DNA of 64,000 nucleotides from Marinobacter salinexigens (GTDB lineage Bacteria; Pseudomonadota; Gammaproteobacteria; Pseudomonadales; Oleiphilaceae), in the NCBI RefSeq assembly GCF_008370345.1, contig NZ_VTUU01000004.1:62001-126000 (forward strand), given 5' to 3'. The notes under the pieces were generated by a model. It searched no databases and was not told where the DNA came from. It was given only the letters and a program-made list of their open reading frames with translations. Made by a program: the position numbers and the translations under genes. This document shows, one piece after another, positions 45,001 to 53,012 of this stretch. Position 1 is the stretch's first letter; every line of letters starts with the position of its first letter.

Positions 45001-45191
45001 TGTGCAGAACCGCTGTCGTAGCTGACCGAAATGGTGAGACTGTCTGGCTCCATGCTCGGAAAGGCTTCTTTGCGCAGGCTGCCAGCCTGGAATAGCCCAA
45101 GGGCGATCACCAGCAGCATGAGCAGATTGGCCGCAACCGGGTTATTGGCAAACCAGGGGATAATGCCCTTGTTCCAGTTCTGCTCACTCAT
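42024..45191 (-). CDS. RND efflux permease (AcrB/MexB superfamily)
   Basis: A 1055-residue inner-membrane proton-driven transporter forming the pump core of a tripartite efflux system. It has the twelve-helix RND layout with two large periplasmic loops. The N-terminus reads 'IPWFANNPVAANLLMLLVIALG', a start seen in a subgroup distinct from AcrB and often with unknown substrates. The helix-4 motif GIVVDDAVVVGESVYT carries the paired Asp residues of the proton relay. It overlaps the adaptor gene by 8 nt upstream and the regulator gene downstream. Confidence 0.95.
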   Translation of the reverse strand: MSEQNWNKGIIPWFANNPVAANLLMLLVIALGLFQAGSLRKEAFPSMEPDSLTISVSYDSGSAQQAEEGLAIKIEDQLEDVNGIKSITSSSTASSATVTIEKQSDYDLDELLRDVKSKVDAISTFPADAKSPVIEKAEREEHSLWLQLHGDADRYTLQQLAEELKSDLVAHPDISRVSKSGWLDPMMVIEVDEGQLQAYGLSLSDVEDAINQGSSSTMTAVLKNDQVYLQLKASQQAYLKEEFANIPLVTTSTGVILKLGDVAAIKDTYDDDTSVLSRFAGESSVALQIITTGQDDITNTVEAAKSVVAEWQDDGKLPLGVELTSWYDRSSFISERLQLLVSNAITGIVMVFVLLALFLNLTVAFWVAMGLPFIFFGTLFFMGDSFAGLSLNEFTTFGFIMALGIVVDDAVVVGESVYTVRSEEGDTLRNTIKGTLRVAVPTLFGVFTTVVAFFSLSNISGGMGQLYAQFAAVVTICLLLSILESKLILPAHLAHLNTHKRSNPHPSMRIWQTIQHCADTGLQWFNDRLYKPVIDLALHYRYAVVVLFVALFILVMAMPFTGAVRLSFFPDIPGDNVRAEITMQNDASFGLTHQALLSLEKKAHEIDRELVNQSGSDNATGIGNLQVLSEADQSGKVTVELAADAPYDINTFTRLWKESAGLPEGVKTLSVASHPDMVDALRIELRANDNTLLSAAGEDAKEQLQQISAISGIEDNLEASQPQLFLQLNAQGKALGLSTDMLAQQVLQAFSGQVVQRFQRNSDEIEVKVRYPEEARQNPTDVLSARIRTDDGTVMPLSSVATVEYGYTRDTITRIDGKRALYISADVDKDSMSSTELVANLQQNLVPELERQYPGLDISFAGEAEQQAETQSSMTEVFIIAMLVIYMLLAIPLKSYIQPVLIMTAIPFGVVGAILGHWMNDLPMSILSFNGIIALSGVVVNDSLLLVSRYNELRPGADHPLEAIGQACRSRLRAVLLTSLTTFAGLAPLLTETSTQAQFLIPAAVALGYGIMFATVITLILIPVLVAIQHDAEERFNQIRSWFSVDSTDQGTNQC

Positions 45192-46350
45192 GGGCGGCCT
45201 CCACTGGGTTGACGGCCATGCCTGGCAGATAACTGCTGAGAGGGTGTGTCAGAACGTTGACCTGCTGACCCATCAGCGATGTGGGTGGCCGAATGTATAT
45301 CGCATCTTTGTCAGTGGCCAGCGTTTCAGCGCTGAACTTGCGCAGCACGCCATTGGACTCGTACCAGATTTCACCGCGCTGACTCAGCGCTGAGGACGGA
45401 AGGCGCCAAAGGTTTTCCTGTTCACGGCCCGTGATTTCCGCTTGGACAAACGTGCCCGGCGATAGCGCAGGCGTTTGTTTCAACGGGAGGTCGAGGGCTG
45501 CAATTAAAGATTGCTGACGGCTGGTGTCATCCAGATGCTGCTCTGCGCGGCGGATATAGCCTTCCCACTGTTGCCCGGTTTCGACAGAAGTGAGGGACAC
45601 AGGCCATTCGCGCTTATCGAGTGTGAGAACGTCTGGCAGGTTGCTCCAGTCCCGTTGTGACAGAGGAATCGCTATTTCCACCCGGTCCGTGCTGTAAAGT
45701 TCTGCCACTTCACCGCCGGCCTGCAGGTAACTGCCTGGAGCGACACTGCGGGTGACGATCAGTGCGTCAAAAGGGGCGCGGATCTGTGTCTGTTCCAGAT
45801 CTTTACGGGCGCTTGCCACAGCCGCTTCCGCCATGGTCAATGCAGCCCTGGCCGCCGTCACCTGGGGCTCATGCAATACCAGGGGTGAATCCGGTTCGCC
45901 ATCAAGACCGGAACTCTTCCATTCGATACGGGCTTGCTCAGCTTCTCTTTCCGCTTCCTGCAAATCGACCCTCGCGCTGGCCAGGTCGTTTTCGGCATTT
46001 GCCAAGGCAGAGCGGTAATCGCTGGATTCAAGCGTCAGCAGGAGATCTCCTGCGTTCACGGAAAGGCCGGTTTCAAATGCTTCAGCTATGTCCTCGACCC
46101 GGCCTGAAACCTGGGCGGTCAGCGTCATCCTGTTGTGTGGTTCGGCTATACCAAACCCCTCAACGGTGACGGCATATCGATCGTTTGTGACTTTCATAAT
46201 GGCAACATCAGCGGCGTGGGACACTTCTTCTTGTACGGGAATAGGGCGGTTTGCCTGTTCCGCCATTTTCTGGTTGTTGTATATGAACACCAGCGCGAGT
46301 AGCCCGATTGCTGCCAGCAGGACTAGCCATTTCGAGTATTGTCTGATCAT
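45184..46350 (-). CDS. RND periplasmic adaptor (membrane fusion protein)
   Basis: A 388-residue HlyD/AcrA-type adaptor bridging the permease to the outer-membrane channel. There is one N-terminal helix (about 8-25, WLVLLAAIGLLALVFIY) and no lipobox, so it is anchored by that helix. The split lipoyl domain (TAQVSGRVEDIAEAFETGLS and QTQIRAPFDALIVTRSVAPG) flanks an alpha-hairpin of about 80 residues rich in Ala/Glu. A beta-barrel and membrane-proximal domain follow. It overlaps the outer-membrane gene by 4 nt. Confidence 0.94.
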   Translation of the reverse strand: MIRQYSKWLVLLAAIGLLALVFIYNNQKMAEQANRPIPVQEEVSHAADVAIMKVTNDRYAVTVEGFGIAEPHNRMTLTAQVSGRVEDIAEAFETGLSVNAGDLLLTLESSDYRSALANAENDLASARVDLQEAEREAEQARIEWKSSGLDGEPDSPLVLHEPQVTAARAALTMAEAAVASARKDLEQTQIRAPFDALIVTRSVAPGSYLQAGGEVAELYSTDRVEIAIPLSQRDWSNLPDVLTLDKREWPVSLTSVETGQQWEGYIRRAEQHLDDTSRQQSLIAALDLPLKQTPALSPGTFVQAEITGREQENLWRLPSSALSQRGEIWYESNGVLRKFSAETLATDKDAIYIRPPTSLMGQQVNVLTHPLSSYLPGMAVNPVEAAHE

Positions 46351-47720
46351 TCCTGGGTGATCTCCTTGATGCCCAGCCCCAGTGCGAGACCGAGGGTGAT
46401 GCGGTTGCTGAGGCGTTGGTAGGTCAATTCGTCTAGTTGTGATTGCAGGTCGAAGGTTTGTTGCTGCACCTCAAGCAGATCAAGCATGGAGACCAGTCCG
46501 CTACGATATTTGCTCTGATACTGTTCAAGATTGCGATGAGCGCTTTCCAAAGCCTGCTTGATATGTTCCTGCTGTTGGCCCAGGCTCGCTTCCAGGCCTA
46601 TGGCGTTTTCGACCTCCTGAACGGCATTCAGTAGGGTCTCCCGGTAGGCCTGGAAGCTCTGAGCGGTGGTCAGTTCCGCCGCATCTGCGGTGGCTTGCAA
46701 CTCACCGCCGCGGAACAGTGGCGCGGTCAGTTGTCCTAGCAGGGTCCAAACCGGGTCTTTCAACAGGGCTTCAGCCGGTGAGCTGCCATTGTCACTGAGC
46801 GCGGCTTCGAGACTGATGGTTGGCAGCATCTCTTTGTAGGCGGCCCTGGTGCGAAAATCGGCAGCTTCTGTTGCCAGGAATGCGGCTTTAAGGTCCGGGC
46901 GACGCTGCAGGGTCTGGTCTGGAAGCTCTGTCAGAGGAACAAGCACTTCCGGGTAATCAGACGCGACGTTGATGTCGCCTTGGCTGCGGCCTAGTAGTAC
47001 GTTCATTGCCCGTTGTTGTTGCTGGAGGGATTCCTGGACTGAAACCAGGGTAGCGCGGGCGCTGGATGACGAACTTCGAGCACTGTCCAGATCTTCCAAA
47101 GTACCGAGTCCTGACCGGTACCGCTGGATTATCAGCTGTTCATTCCGTTCCAGTAATTCAACCCGCTGTTGTTCGATTCCAGAGGAATGTTGAAGGTTGA
47201 TCAGTTGCAGCCAGCTCTGCATGACTTCTGCAACAAGAGTGTCACGGGCTGCCTGGTAAAGTTCTGCCTGTTCAGCGATGTCTTTGGCAACAGCTGACTT
47301 CTCATTGGAAATTCGAGCCCACAGATCCAGCTCCCAACTGACCGAGACCGTTCCGGTGTAATTGCTATCGGAATTTTCCTCTTTGCCGGCGCTCAGGCCG
47401 GCCTCCACGGCCGGGAGCTGCCCGGAGCGGGTTATCCTGTACTGAGTCTGCAGGATATCCAGCGAGAGCAGAGTTTGTTGCAGGCCAGGGTTGGCGGCCA
47501 GTGCTTCATTTATAAGTTCAGCCAGTTCCTGACTGTCGATTAGATCGTCAAGGTAGACCGCATCGCTCGTGCCATCCAGTTGAGACCATTGGCCGATGCT
47601 TTGTCTTTCCGCTTCAGCCTGCGTAAGGTAGCCGTGGTCGCCTGGCATCGAGCTGCAACCTGTGAGAATCAGGATGCAGGCAACGGTGGGCAGTAGCGTC
47701 GATACAGCGCGATAGGGCAT
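46347..47720 (-). CDS. Outer-membrane efflux lipoprotein (TolC/OprM type)
   Basis: A 457-residue outer-membrane channel component, first gene of the efflux operon. From the ATG at 47720 (GGAG 7 nt upstream) it begins MPYRAVSTLLPTVACILILT followed by GCSS, a lipobox. Two outer-membrane efflux protein repeats follow, each with long Ala/Gln/Glu-rich helices, e.g. NPGLQQTLLSLDILQTQYR and 'RRPDLKAAFLATEAADFRTR', the NodT-family hallmark. An in-frame start at 47783 would place the lipobox too far in. Confidence 0.93.
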   Translation of the reverse strand: MPYRAVSTLLPTVACILILTGCSSMPGDHGYLTQAEAERQSIGQWSQLDGTSDAVYLDDLIDSQELAELINEALAANPGLQQTLLSLDILQTQYRITRSGQLPAVEAGLSAGKEENSDSNYTGTVSVSWELDLWARISNEKSAVAKDIAEQAELYQAARDTLVAEVMQSWLQLINLQHSSGIEQQRVELLERNEQLIIQRYRSGLGTLEDLDSARSSSSSARATLVSVQESLQQQQRAMNVLLGRSQGDINVASDYPEVLVPLTELPDQTLQRRPDLKAAFLATEAADFRTRAAYKEMLPTISLEAALSDNGSSPAEALLKDPVWTLLGQLTAPLFRGGELQATADAAELTTAQSFQAYRETLLNAVQEVENAIGLEASLGQQQEHIKQALESAHRNLEQYQSKYRSGLVSMLDLLEVQQQTFDLQSQLDELTYQRLSNRITLGLALGLGIKEITQE

Positions 47721-47786
47721 ATACAGTCTCCGGAAGCGACCAGATACGGTTCGCAGATAGTCGAGTGGCCACCTTATCGCCATGCC

Positions 47787-47803
47787 GGTTAATACTGGGT
47801 TAA
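47787..47803. promoter_or_regulatory. GGTTAA direct repeat, possible response-regulator box
   Basis: GGTTAA (47787-47792) and GGTTAA (47798-47803) are separated by 5 bp, an 11-bp period. This is the spacing at which OmpR/PhoB-family dimers bind tandem half-sites. It lies 67 bp upstream of the first gene of the efflux operon, whose last genes encode such a regulator, and also upstream of the divergent GST gene. Confidence 0.5.
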
Positions 47804-47863
47804 GATCATTAGCTTCCTCTTGTTAAAGTGCGTTCTATCCATTCACTGAACGGAGATATCAGC

Positions 47864-48745
47864 ATGAGTGATGCACCCTATACCCCACCGAAAGTCTGGA
47901 CCTGGGAGCAGGGCAATGGCGGCCGGTTTGCCAATATCAACCGTCCGATTGCCGGACCGACACACGATAAAGATCTGCCCGTCGGTCAGCACCCGCTGCA
48001 ATTGTATTCCCTGGCAACTCCGAACGGCGTGAAGGTAACGATCATGCTGGAGGAGTTAATCGAGAAGGGTATTGCCGGCGCCGAATATGATGCCTATCCG
48101 ATCCGCATCATGGAGGGTGACCAGTTTGGCAGCGGGTTTGTTGATGTGAACCCGAACTCCAAGATTCCGGCCTTGTTCGATCGCAGTGAAAATCCCGGGG
48201 TCCGGGTGTTCGAGTCCGGTTCAATCATGCTTTACCTGGCGGACAAATTTGGCGCGTTCCTGCCCAAGGATATCCATAGCCGCACTGAAACCATGAACTG
48301 GCTGTTCTGGCAGATGGCGAGTGCTCCGATTCTGGGTGGCGGCTTCGGGCATTTCTATGCCTACGCGCCGGAGAAATTCCAGTACCCGATTGACCGCTAC
48401 ACCATGGAGGTTAAAAGGCAACTGGATGTACTGAATCGGCAGTTGGCAGACAACCGGTACATTGCCGGTGACGAGTACACCATTGCCGACATGGCTATCT
48501 GGCCCTGGTATGGCGCTCTGGTCCAGAATACGGTCTATGAAGCGGCTGAATTCCTTGAAGCGCATACTTACACCCATGTTGTCCGCTGGGCGGAGGAAAT
48601 CGGTAAGCGGCCGGCAGTAAAGCGTGGTCGGATGGTGAATCGCACCTGGGGCGACCCCGCAGAACAGCTCCATGAACGCCATGACGCCAGCGACTTTGAG
48701 CTTCGCACTCAGGAGAAACTGGAAGCAGAAGAAGGCCACGCCTGA
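47864..48745 (+). CDS. yghU: YghU-type glutathione S-transferase / disulfide-bond oxidoreductase
   Basis: A 293-residue GST of the nu class, a glutathione-dependent disulfide-bond oxidoreductase and organic hydroperoxidase in E. coli. The N-terminal extension PPKVWTWEQGNGGRFANINR followed by PIAGPTHDK is specific to YghU. The thioredoxin fold has LYSLATPNGVKVTIMLEE with Thr-Pro-Asn in place of a catalytic Cys or Ser. The helical domain ends with 'VKRGRMVNRTWGD'. CGGAGAT precedes the ATG at 47864; a start at 47828 adds 12 unsupported residues. It is closed by its own terminator. Confidence 0.94.
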   Translation: MSDAPYTPPKVWTWEQGNGGRFANINRPIAGPTHDKDLPVGQHPLQLYSLATPNGVKVTIMLEELIEKGIAGAEYDAYPIRIMEGDQFGSGFVDVNPNSKIPALFDRSENPGVRVFESGSIMLYLADKFGAFLPKDIHSRTETMNWLFWQMASAPILGGGFGHFYAYAPEKFQYPIDRYTMEVKRQLDVLNRQLADNRYIAGDEYTIADMAIWPWYGALVQNTVYEAAEFLEAHTYTHVVRWAEEIGKRPAVKRGRMVNRTWGDPAEQLHERHDASDFELRTQEKLEAEEGHA

Positions 48746-48765
48746 TTCTGAGCTGCAAAGAAAAG

Positions 48766-48792
48766 CGGCAGCCCTATGGCTGCCGTTTCTGC
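48766..48792 (+). terminator. Intrinsic terminator after yghU
   Basis: CGGCAGCC (48766-48773), loop CTAT, GGCTGCCG (48778-48785), then TTTCT. It separates yghU from the convergent DUF2202 gene. Confidence 0.85.
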
Positions 48793-48811
48793 TTCGCGAA
48801 AGCGCTTCGGA

Positions 48812-49453
48812 TTACAGGCTGCTTTCATCATTCAGGATGAGGTCAACTTCCTCCTGATCCAGTATCTGCGCTTCGTAGGTCAGCCCCTGTGCTTCGATCA
48901 CCTGGACGAACCCCTGCAGGTGGCTCTTGGAACCATCCAGCAGATTTGAGTAGGCAATAATGATCGCTCTCTCATCGGTCTGGTTTATGGCAGCAAGTAT
49001 ATCTTTCATATCTTTTTCTTCGATAAGCGCGCCGACATAAAGGCCGTCGATAAATGAGTTGGTGCCTGTGGCTACAAGTTCATTGTAGAGAGCCTGTAAT
49101 TCCTCATTTGTGAAAACGCCAATCGTGTCGTTTACAACGGGATCCTCAACATTAAATTTGTCGAGCAGATAATCTACAGTGCTGGTATGAGACTCCTCTG
49201 ATTTTGCAATGTTTGCAAAAACATTCGTCTGATTCCCCCAGTGTTTGTCGAGGGTAAGATAAACATCCCGCGCCAGCTTCTCTTCTTCGCGCATAAACTG
49301 AAGATCACTGGTCTCTATGGTTGTAAGCTCTGTGCTGGTTGTAGCTGATGTATCCCTTTGATTCCCGCCATTCCCTGGGCCAGCGGCCATAACGGTACCG
49401 CTTAAAGTGAGTGAACTGATCAGTGCAGCAGTGATAAAGGGTTTGATGTTCAT
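48812..49453 (-). CDS. DUF2202 family secreted protein, ferritin-like
   Basis: A 213-residue exported protein: signal peptide MNIKPFITAALISSLTLSGT with cleavage near VMAAG, then a Gly/Thr-rich linker. From about residue 50 there is the DUF2202 four-helix domain: LQFMREEEKLARDVYLTLDK, then 'IAKSEESHTSTVDYLLDKF', with Glu and His placed as in ferritin-like metal sites; metal binding is inference. AGAGG lies before the ATG. The gene and especially its upstream 250 bp have lower GC than the neighbours, suggesting acquisition. No partner gene is adjacent; function unknown. Confidence 0.85.
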   Translation of the reverse strand: MNIKPFITAALISSLTLSGTVMAAGPGNGGNQRDTSATTSTELTTIETSDLQFMREEEKLARDVYLTLDKHWGNQTNVFANIAKSEESHTSTVDYLLDKFNVEDPVVNDTIGVFTNEELQALYNELVATGTNSFIDGLYVGALIEEKDMKDILAAINQTDERAIIIAYSNLLDGSKSHLQGFVQVIEAQGLTYEAQILDQEEVDLILNDESSL

Positions 49454-49740
49454 AGAGACCTCTCAAGTCATATAAGTTAAAAAACCCAGATTCACTAATT
49501 AAGACATGGCGGGATAAGTAAAGTTCAAAAAAATATAAATATATTTCCTATGGATCGAATAAATAAAATTTATTTTAATTTATTATTAGCTGTTCTTTTA
49601 TTTTATATTTATTTTTTTGGTGTAGTTGTTAATTGTTTGTCTTATTTTTAACTGTTATTCAGCCACCACCTCGGCTGTGTAGTCTATCCTTGATGCTAAC
49701 GACAATGCGTGAACGCTATCGAGTTATCAGGAGGACGTTG
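49454..49740. other. AT-rich divergent intergenic region
   Basis: 287 bp between the DUF2202 gene and the Lon-like protease gene. The part at about 49520-49655 is almost entirely A/T, unlike anything else in the window. It must hold both promoters. It could be a target for H-NS/MvaT-type silencers, which is inference. No gene or repeat array is seen. Confidence 0.6.
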
Positions 49741-52149
49741 ATGGCAATCCCCGCCCCGTTGACGAGTGATCAGGTCTACCACCGTTGCCCGATTGAGAAA
49801 TTGGATTTTGAAACCACGGAATCACTGGAAGATCTTGAGCTGCCGTGCGGTCAGGAGCGGGTACTCCGGGCACTGGAGTTTGGTGCCAGTATGCAGGCCG
49901 CTGGGTTCAATCTGTTTGTGCTGGGTCCTTCGGGCGCGGGTAAGCATGAGCTGGTAAAACGTTTCCTGGCCGGACATGCCGCTTCTCGATCGGCACCTTC
50001 TGACTGGTGCTACGTATTCAACTTCAAGGTGTCAGACCGGCCACGGGTCATTGCCTTACCTGCAGGCCAGGGGCAGTCCTTCAGAAAAGACATGGCGGAT
50101 CTGGCGGATGAATTGCGCACGGCCATTCCCGCTACCTTCGAGAGTGAGGAATACCAATCCCGCCTGCAGGAGCTGCAGGAAGAAATGGCCAAACGGCAGC
50201 ATCAGGGGCTGTTCGATATTCAGGAAGAAGCAAACAGTAACAACATTGCCATGGTGACGACGCCCGCCGGCTTTACGTTTGCGCCAATGAAAGAAGGCGA
50301 AGTGATCGACCCGGAGGAGTACAAGAAGTTCTCAGATGAAGAAAAGGAGCTTGTTGAGAGTAAGGTTGAGGAATTACAGAAAAAACTCCAGCAGAACATC
50401 CAGCAAATTCCCCGGCTTCGCAAGGAAGTCAGGGAACGGGTTCATGCCCTGAATGAGGAGATGGTGCAGTTGACCCTGGGTGGGCCGATCGGTGAGCTCC
50501 GGGCGAAATGGCAGGATCTGCCCGATGTCGTGGAGTATCTGGATGCCGTTCGGGAAGATGTTGTAGAACATGCCGAGGCTTTTCAGGATTCCGATAACGG
50601 TCCACCTCTGGGATTACTGGCGCGCTACAAGATCAACCTGCTGGTGGATAACAGCGAAACGGTGGGGGCTCCGGTTATTTATGAGGACCTGCCGAATCAT
50701 CAGCATCTGGTTGGCCAGATTGAGCATCACGCTCGCCAGGGCACGCTCTATACCGATTTCACGCTTATCCGGGGCGGCGCTGTGCATCGTGCCAATGGCG
50801 GCTACCTGATGATTGATGCTCGTCGGCTGCTGACACAGCCTATGGCCTGGGAGAGCCTGAAACGCATTCTGTTCTCGGGTGAAATCCGCATTGAATCCCT
50901 GGAACGTCTTTATGGCCTGGTCAGTACCGTCAGCCTCCAGCCGGAAGCGATTCCGGTGTCGGTAAAAGTCGTGTTACTTGGGGACCGGATGCTGTATTAC
51001 CTGCTGTCCCACTACGATCAGGACTTTCTCGACCTGTTCAAAGTAGAAGCGGATTTCGAAGACGACCTCGACCGGGACGATGAGTGCTACGACCTATACG
51101 CCCGGATGATTGCCACCATGGCCCGACATTTAAAAACCCGCCCTATAGAACGGGCCGGCGTGGCGCGGCTGATCGAGCATGCGAGCAGACTGGCGGCGGA
51201 TCAGAAAAAGCTGACCGCTCATGATCGTGTCATAAGGGATTTGCTCAGTGAGGCAGACCACTGGGCTGACCAGGCCGGTGCGGAGGGGATTGGTGCTGAG
51301 CATATCCAGCAGGCGATTGATGAGCGGGAATACCGTGCAAGCCGTATCCGGGAACGTAGCCGCGAGCAGATCAGCCGAGGCATCGTGATGATTGCCACTG
51401 AGGGCGTACAGGTTGCTCAGGTCAACGGGCTGTCCGTGCTCAGAATAGGCGCTTCGATGTTTGGGCAACCTAGCCGGATTACAGCCACTGCCCGGCCTGG
51501 CAAAGGCCAGGTGGTCGACATAGAGAGGGAGGCTAAGCTCGGAGGCCCCATCCATAGTAAGGCGGTCATGATTCTGTCCCGTTTCCTTGCAAGCCGGTAC
51601 GCGGGAGACGGTGAATTGTCGCTGTCGGCGAGCCTGGCGTTTGAGCAATCTTATGGTGGCGTGGAGGGTGATTCAGCCTCCGTTGCTGAAACCTGTGTCC
51701 TGTTATCTGCCATTGCCCGCATTCCCCTGAAACAGTCTTTTGCGGTGACCGGTTCCATGAATCAGCATGGAGAGGTTCAGGCAGTTGGCGGTGTGAATGA
51801 AAAGATCGAGGGCTTCTTTGATGTCTGTAAGGAAGCTGGTTCGGTCAAGGGTCGAGGTGTGTTGTTGCCGGCCAGCAATGTCGAACATCTGATGCTCAGG
51901 GAAGAGGTCAGAACCGCTATCGCTGCAGGGGACTTTTCTATCTACCCCATTGCTGATATTGCCCAGGCTATTGAGCTTCTGACCGGAATGGAAGCGGGTG
52001 CGGCTGACGAGGAGGGTGTGTACCCGGAAGGTTCCTTTAATCGAATGGTTTCTGAACGTCTGGCCCTTTTCGCTGAAGCCAGTAATAAAAAGGAGAGTAA
52101 TGGCGACGATGGTGAAGGAGCCAGGAATGGAGGCGGGAATGGTCACTGA
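49741..52149 (+). CDS. Lon-like ATP-dependent protease (LonB/AsrA type)
   Basis: An 802-residue AAA+ Ser-Lys protease of the Lon family lacking the classical Lon N-terminal domain. The Walker A motif is GPSGAGKHEL near residue 62. An inserted coiled coil spans about 130-260 (Glu/Lys-rich), and the ATPase resumes with 'RANGGYLMIDARRLL'. The C-terminal protease domain has the catalytic Ser in GDSASVAET (about residue 645) and Lys in GGVNEKIEGFFD (about 688). Similar proteins (Pseudomonas PA0779, AsrA) influence the heat-shock response. AGGAGG lies 5-7 nt before the ATG. The Usp gene follows with an 11-nt overlap. Confidence 0.92.
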   Translation: MAIPAPLTSDQVYHRCPIEKLDFETTESLEDLELPCGQERVLRALEFGASMQAAGFNLFVLGPSGAGKHELVKRFLAGHAASRSAPSDWCYVFNFKVSDRPRVIALPAGQGQSFRKDMADLADELRTAIPATFESEEYQSRLQELQEEMAKRQHQGLFDIQEEANSNNIAMVTTPAGFTFAPMKEGEVIDPEEYKKFSDEEKELVESKVEELQKKLQQNIQQIPRLRKEVRERVHALNEEMVQLTLGGPIGELRAKWQDLPDVVEYLDAVREDVVEHAEAFQDSDNGPPLGLLARYKINLLVDNSETVGAPVIYEDLPNHQHLVGQIEHHARQGTLYTDFTLIRGGAVHRANGGYLMIDARRLLTQPMAWESLKRILFSGEIRIESLERLYGLVSTVSLQPEAIPVSVKVVLLGDRMLYYLLSHYDQDFLDLFKVEADFEDDLDRDDECYDLYARMIATMARHLKTRPIERAGVARLIEHASRLAADQKKLTAHDRVIRDLLSEADHWADQAGAEGIGAEHIQQAIDEREYRASRIRERSREQISRGIVMIATEGVQVAQVNGLSVLRIGASMFGQPSRITATARPGKGQVVDIEREAKLGGPIHSKAVMILSRFLASRYAGDGELSLSASLAFEQSYGGVEGDSASVAETCVLLSAIARIPLKQSFAVTGSMNQHGEVQAVGGVNEKIEGFFDVCKEAGSVKGRGVLLPASNVEHLMLREEVRTAIAAGDFSIYPIADIAQAIELLTGMEAGAADEEGVYPEGSFNRMVSERLALFAEASNKKESNGDDGEGARNGGGNGH

Positions 52150-53005
52150 GCAAGCTTCCGGTATGCCTTCCGGTAACCCTCATGGACGTGTGCTGGTGCT
52201 CCTTGATGGGTCCCGAATGAGTTACGTCGCTTTGAAGGCTGCTGCGGACATCGCCCGCCGTACGGGGGCAGAGATTCTGGGTGTGTTTGTGGAAGAGTCC
52301 AATCTGTTACGCAGTGCCGGGTATGGTTTTGCCCGTGAAGTAGGCGCTGCCTCCGGCATAAGCAGGCCATTCAGTACTGATAAGGTAGAGGAACGTATGG
52401 TGCGGATGGCTGATCAGGCAAGAAAGGCGCTGGCCGAGGCAATGTCCGGGCAGGGAAGCCGCCATGGTCTGAGCATCGCACGTGGCCGGGTGATTGATGA
52501 AGTCCTAACACTGACCGCACCCGATGACATTCTTGTTCTGGGGCGAACGGGTTGGTCCTCCGGGGTTGGCAGACCCATTGGCTCTACCGCTCTGGGTCTG
52601 ATCCGGCGCTCTCCTTCCCGGGTATTGCTCTGGTGCGAGCGGCCGGTGTCTGACCGGAACCGGATTGTGGTATTCCTGAACGATCACGAACAGGCGAATC
52701 ACCGGGCGATGTTGGCTGCAGCAGAGTCGGCCCGGCACCTGCATCAGCCGGTAACGGTGATTCTTCCCGGGGATGCCGGGCTGACAAATGAACGTCTGGA
52801 GCGTATAAAGCAGGATCTTGATGTGTTGGGGGCGGGCACGCGACTGCGCCAACTCACGGTTTGTGATCCTTCGACAGTAGCGCGGGTGCTACATGAGGAA
52901 AAGGCGTCTGAACTGGTGATGAGTCGTGAATGCTCGCTGTTCAGAAAGCCGGGAATGGAAGATCTCGTGGCAAGCCTCAATCTCCCGGTGACCGTAACTC
53001 CGTGA
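52139..53005 (+). CDS. Universal stress protein, two-domain
   Basis: A 288-residue UspA-type protein. The N-terminal domain (GRVLVLLDGSRMSYVALKAA to about residue 170) keeps the nucleotide-binding pattern LGRTGWSSGVGRPIGSTAL. The C-terminal half (RNRIVVFLNDHEQANHRAML on) is a second, degenerate Usp-like fold without that motif. I chose the ATG at 52139, which has GGAGG upstream and overlaps the protease gene by 11 nt; the ATG at 52100 with AGGAG is an alternative. Coupling to a Lon-like protease suggests a stress role; targets unknown. Confidence 0.82.
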   Translation: MVTEQASGMPSGNPHGRVLVLLDGSRMSYVALKAAADIARRTGAEILGVFVEESNLLRSAGYGFAREVGAASGISRPFSTDKVEERMVRMADQARKALAEAMSGQGSRHGLSIARGRVIDEVLTLTAPDDILVLGRTGWSSGVGRPIGSTALGLIRRSPSRVLLWCERPVSDRNRIVVFLNDHEQANHRAMLAAAESARHLHQPVTVILPGDAGLTNERLERIKQDLDVLGAGTRLRQLTVCDPSTVARVLHEEKASELVMSRECSLFRKPGMEDLVASLNLPVTVTP

Positions 53006-53012
53006 TGTAGAT

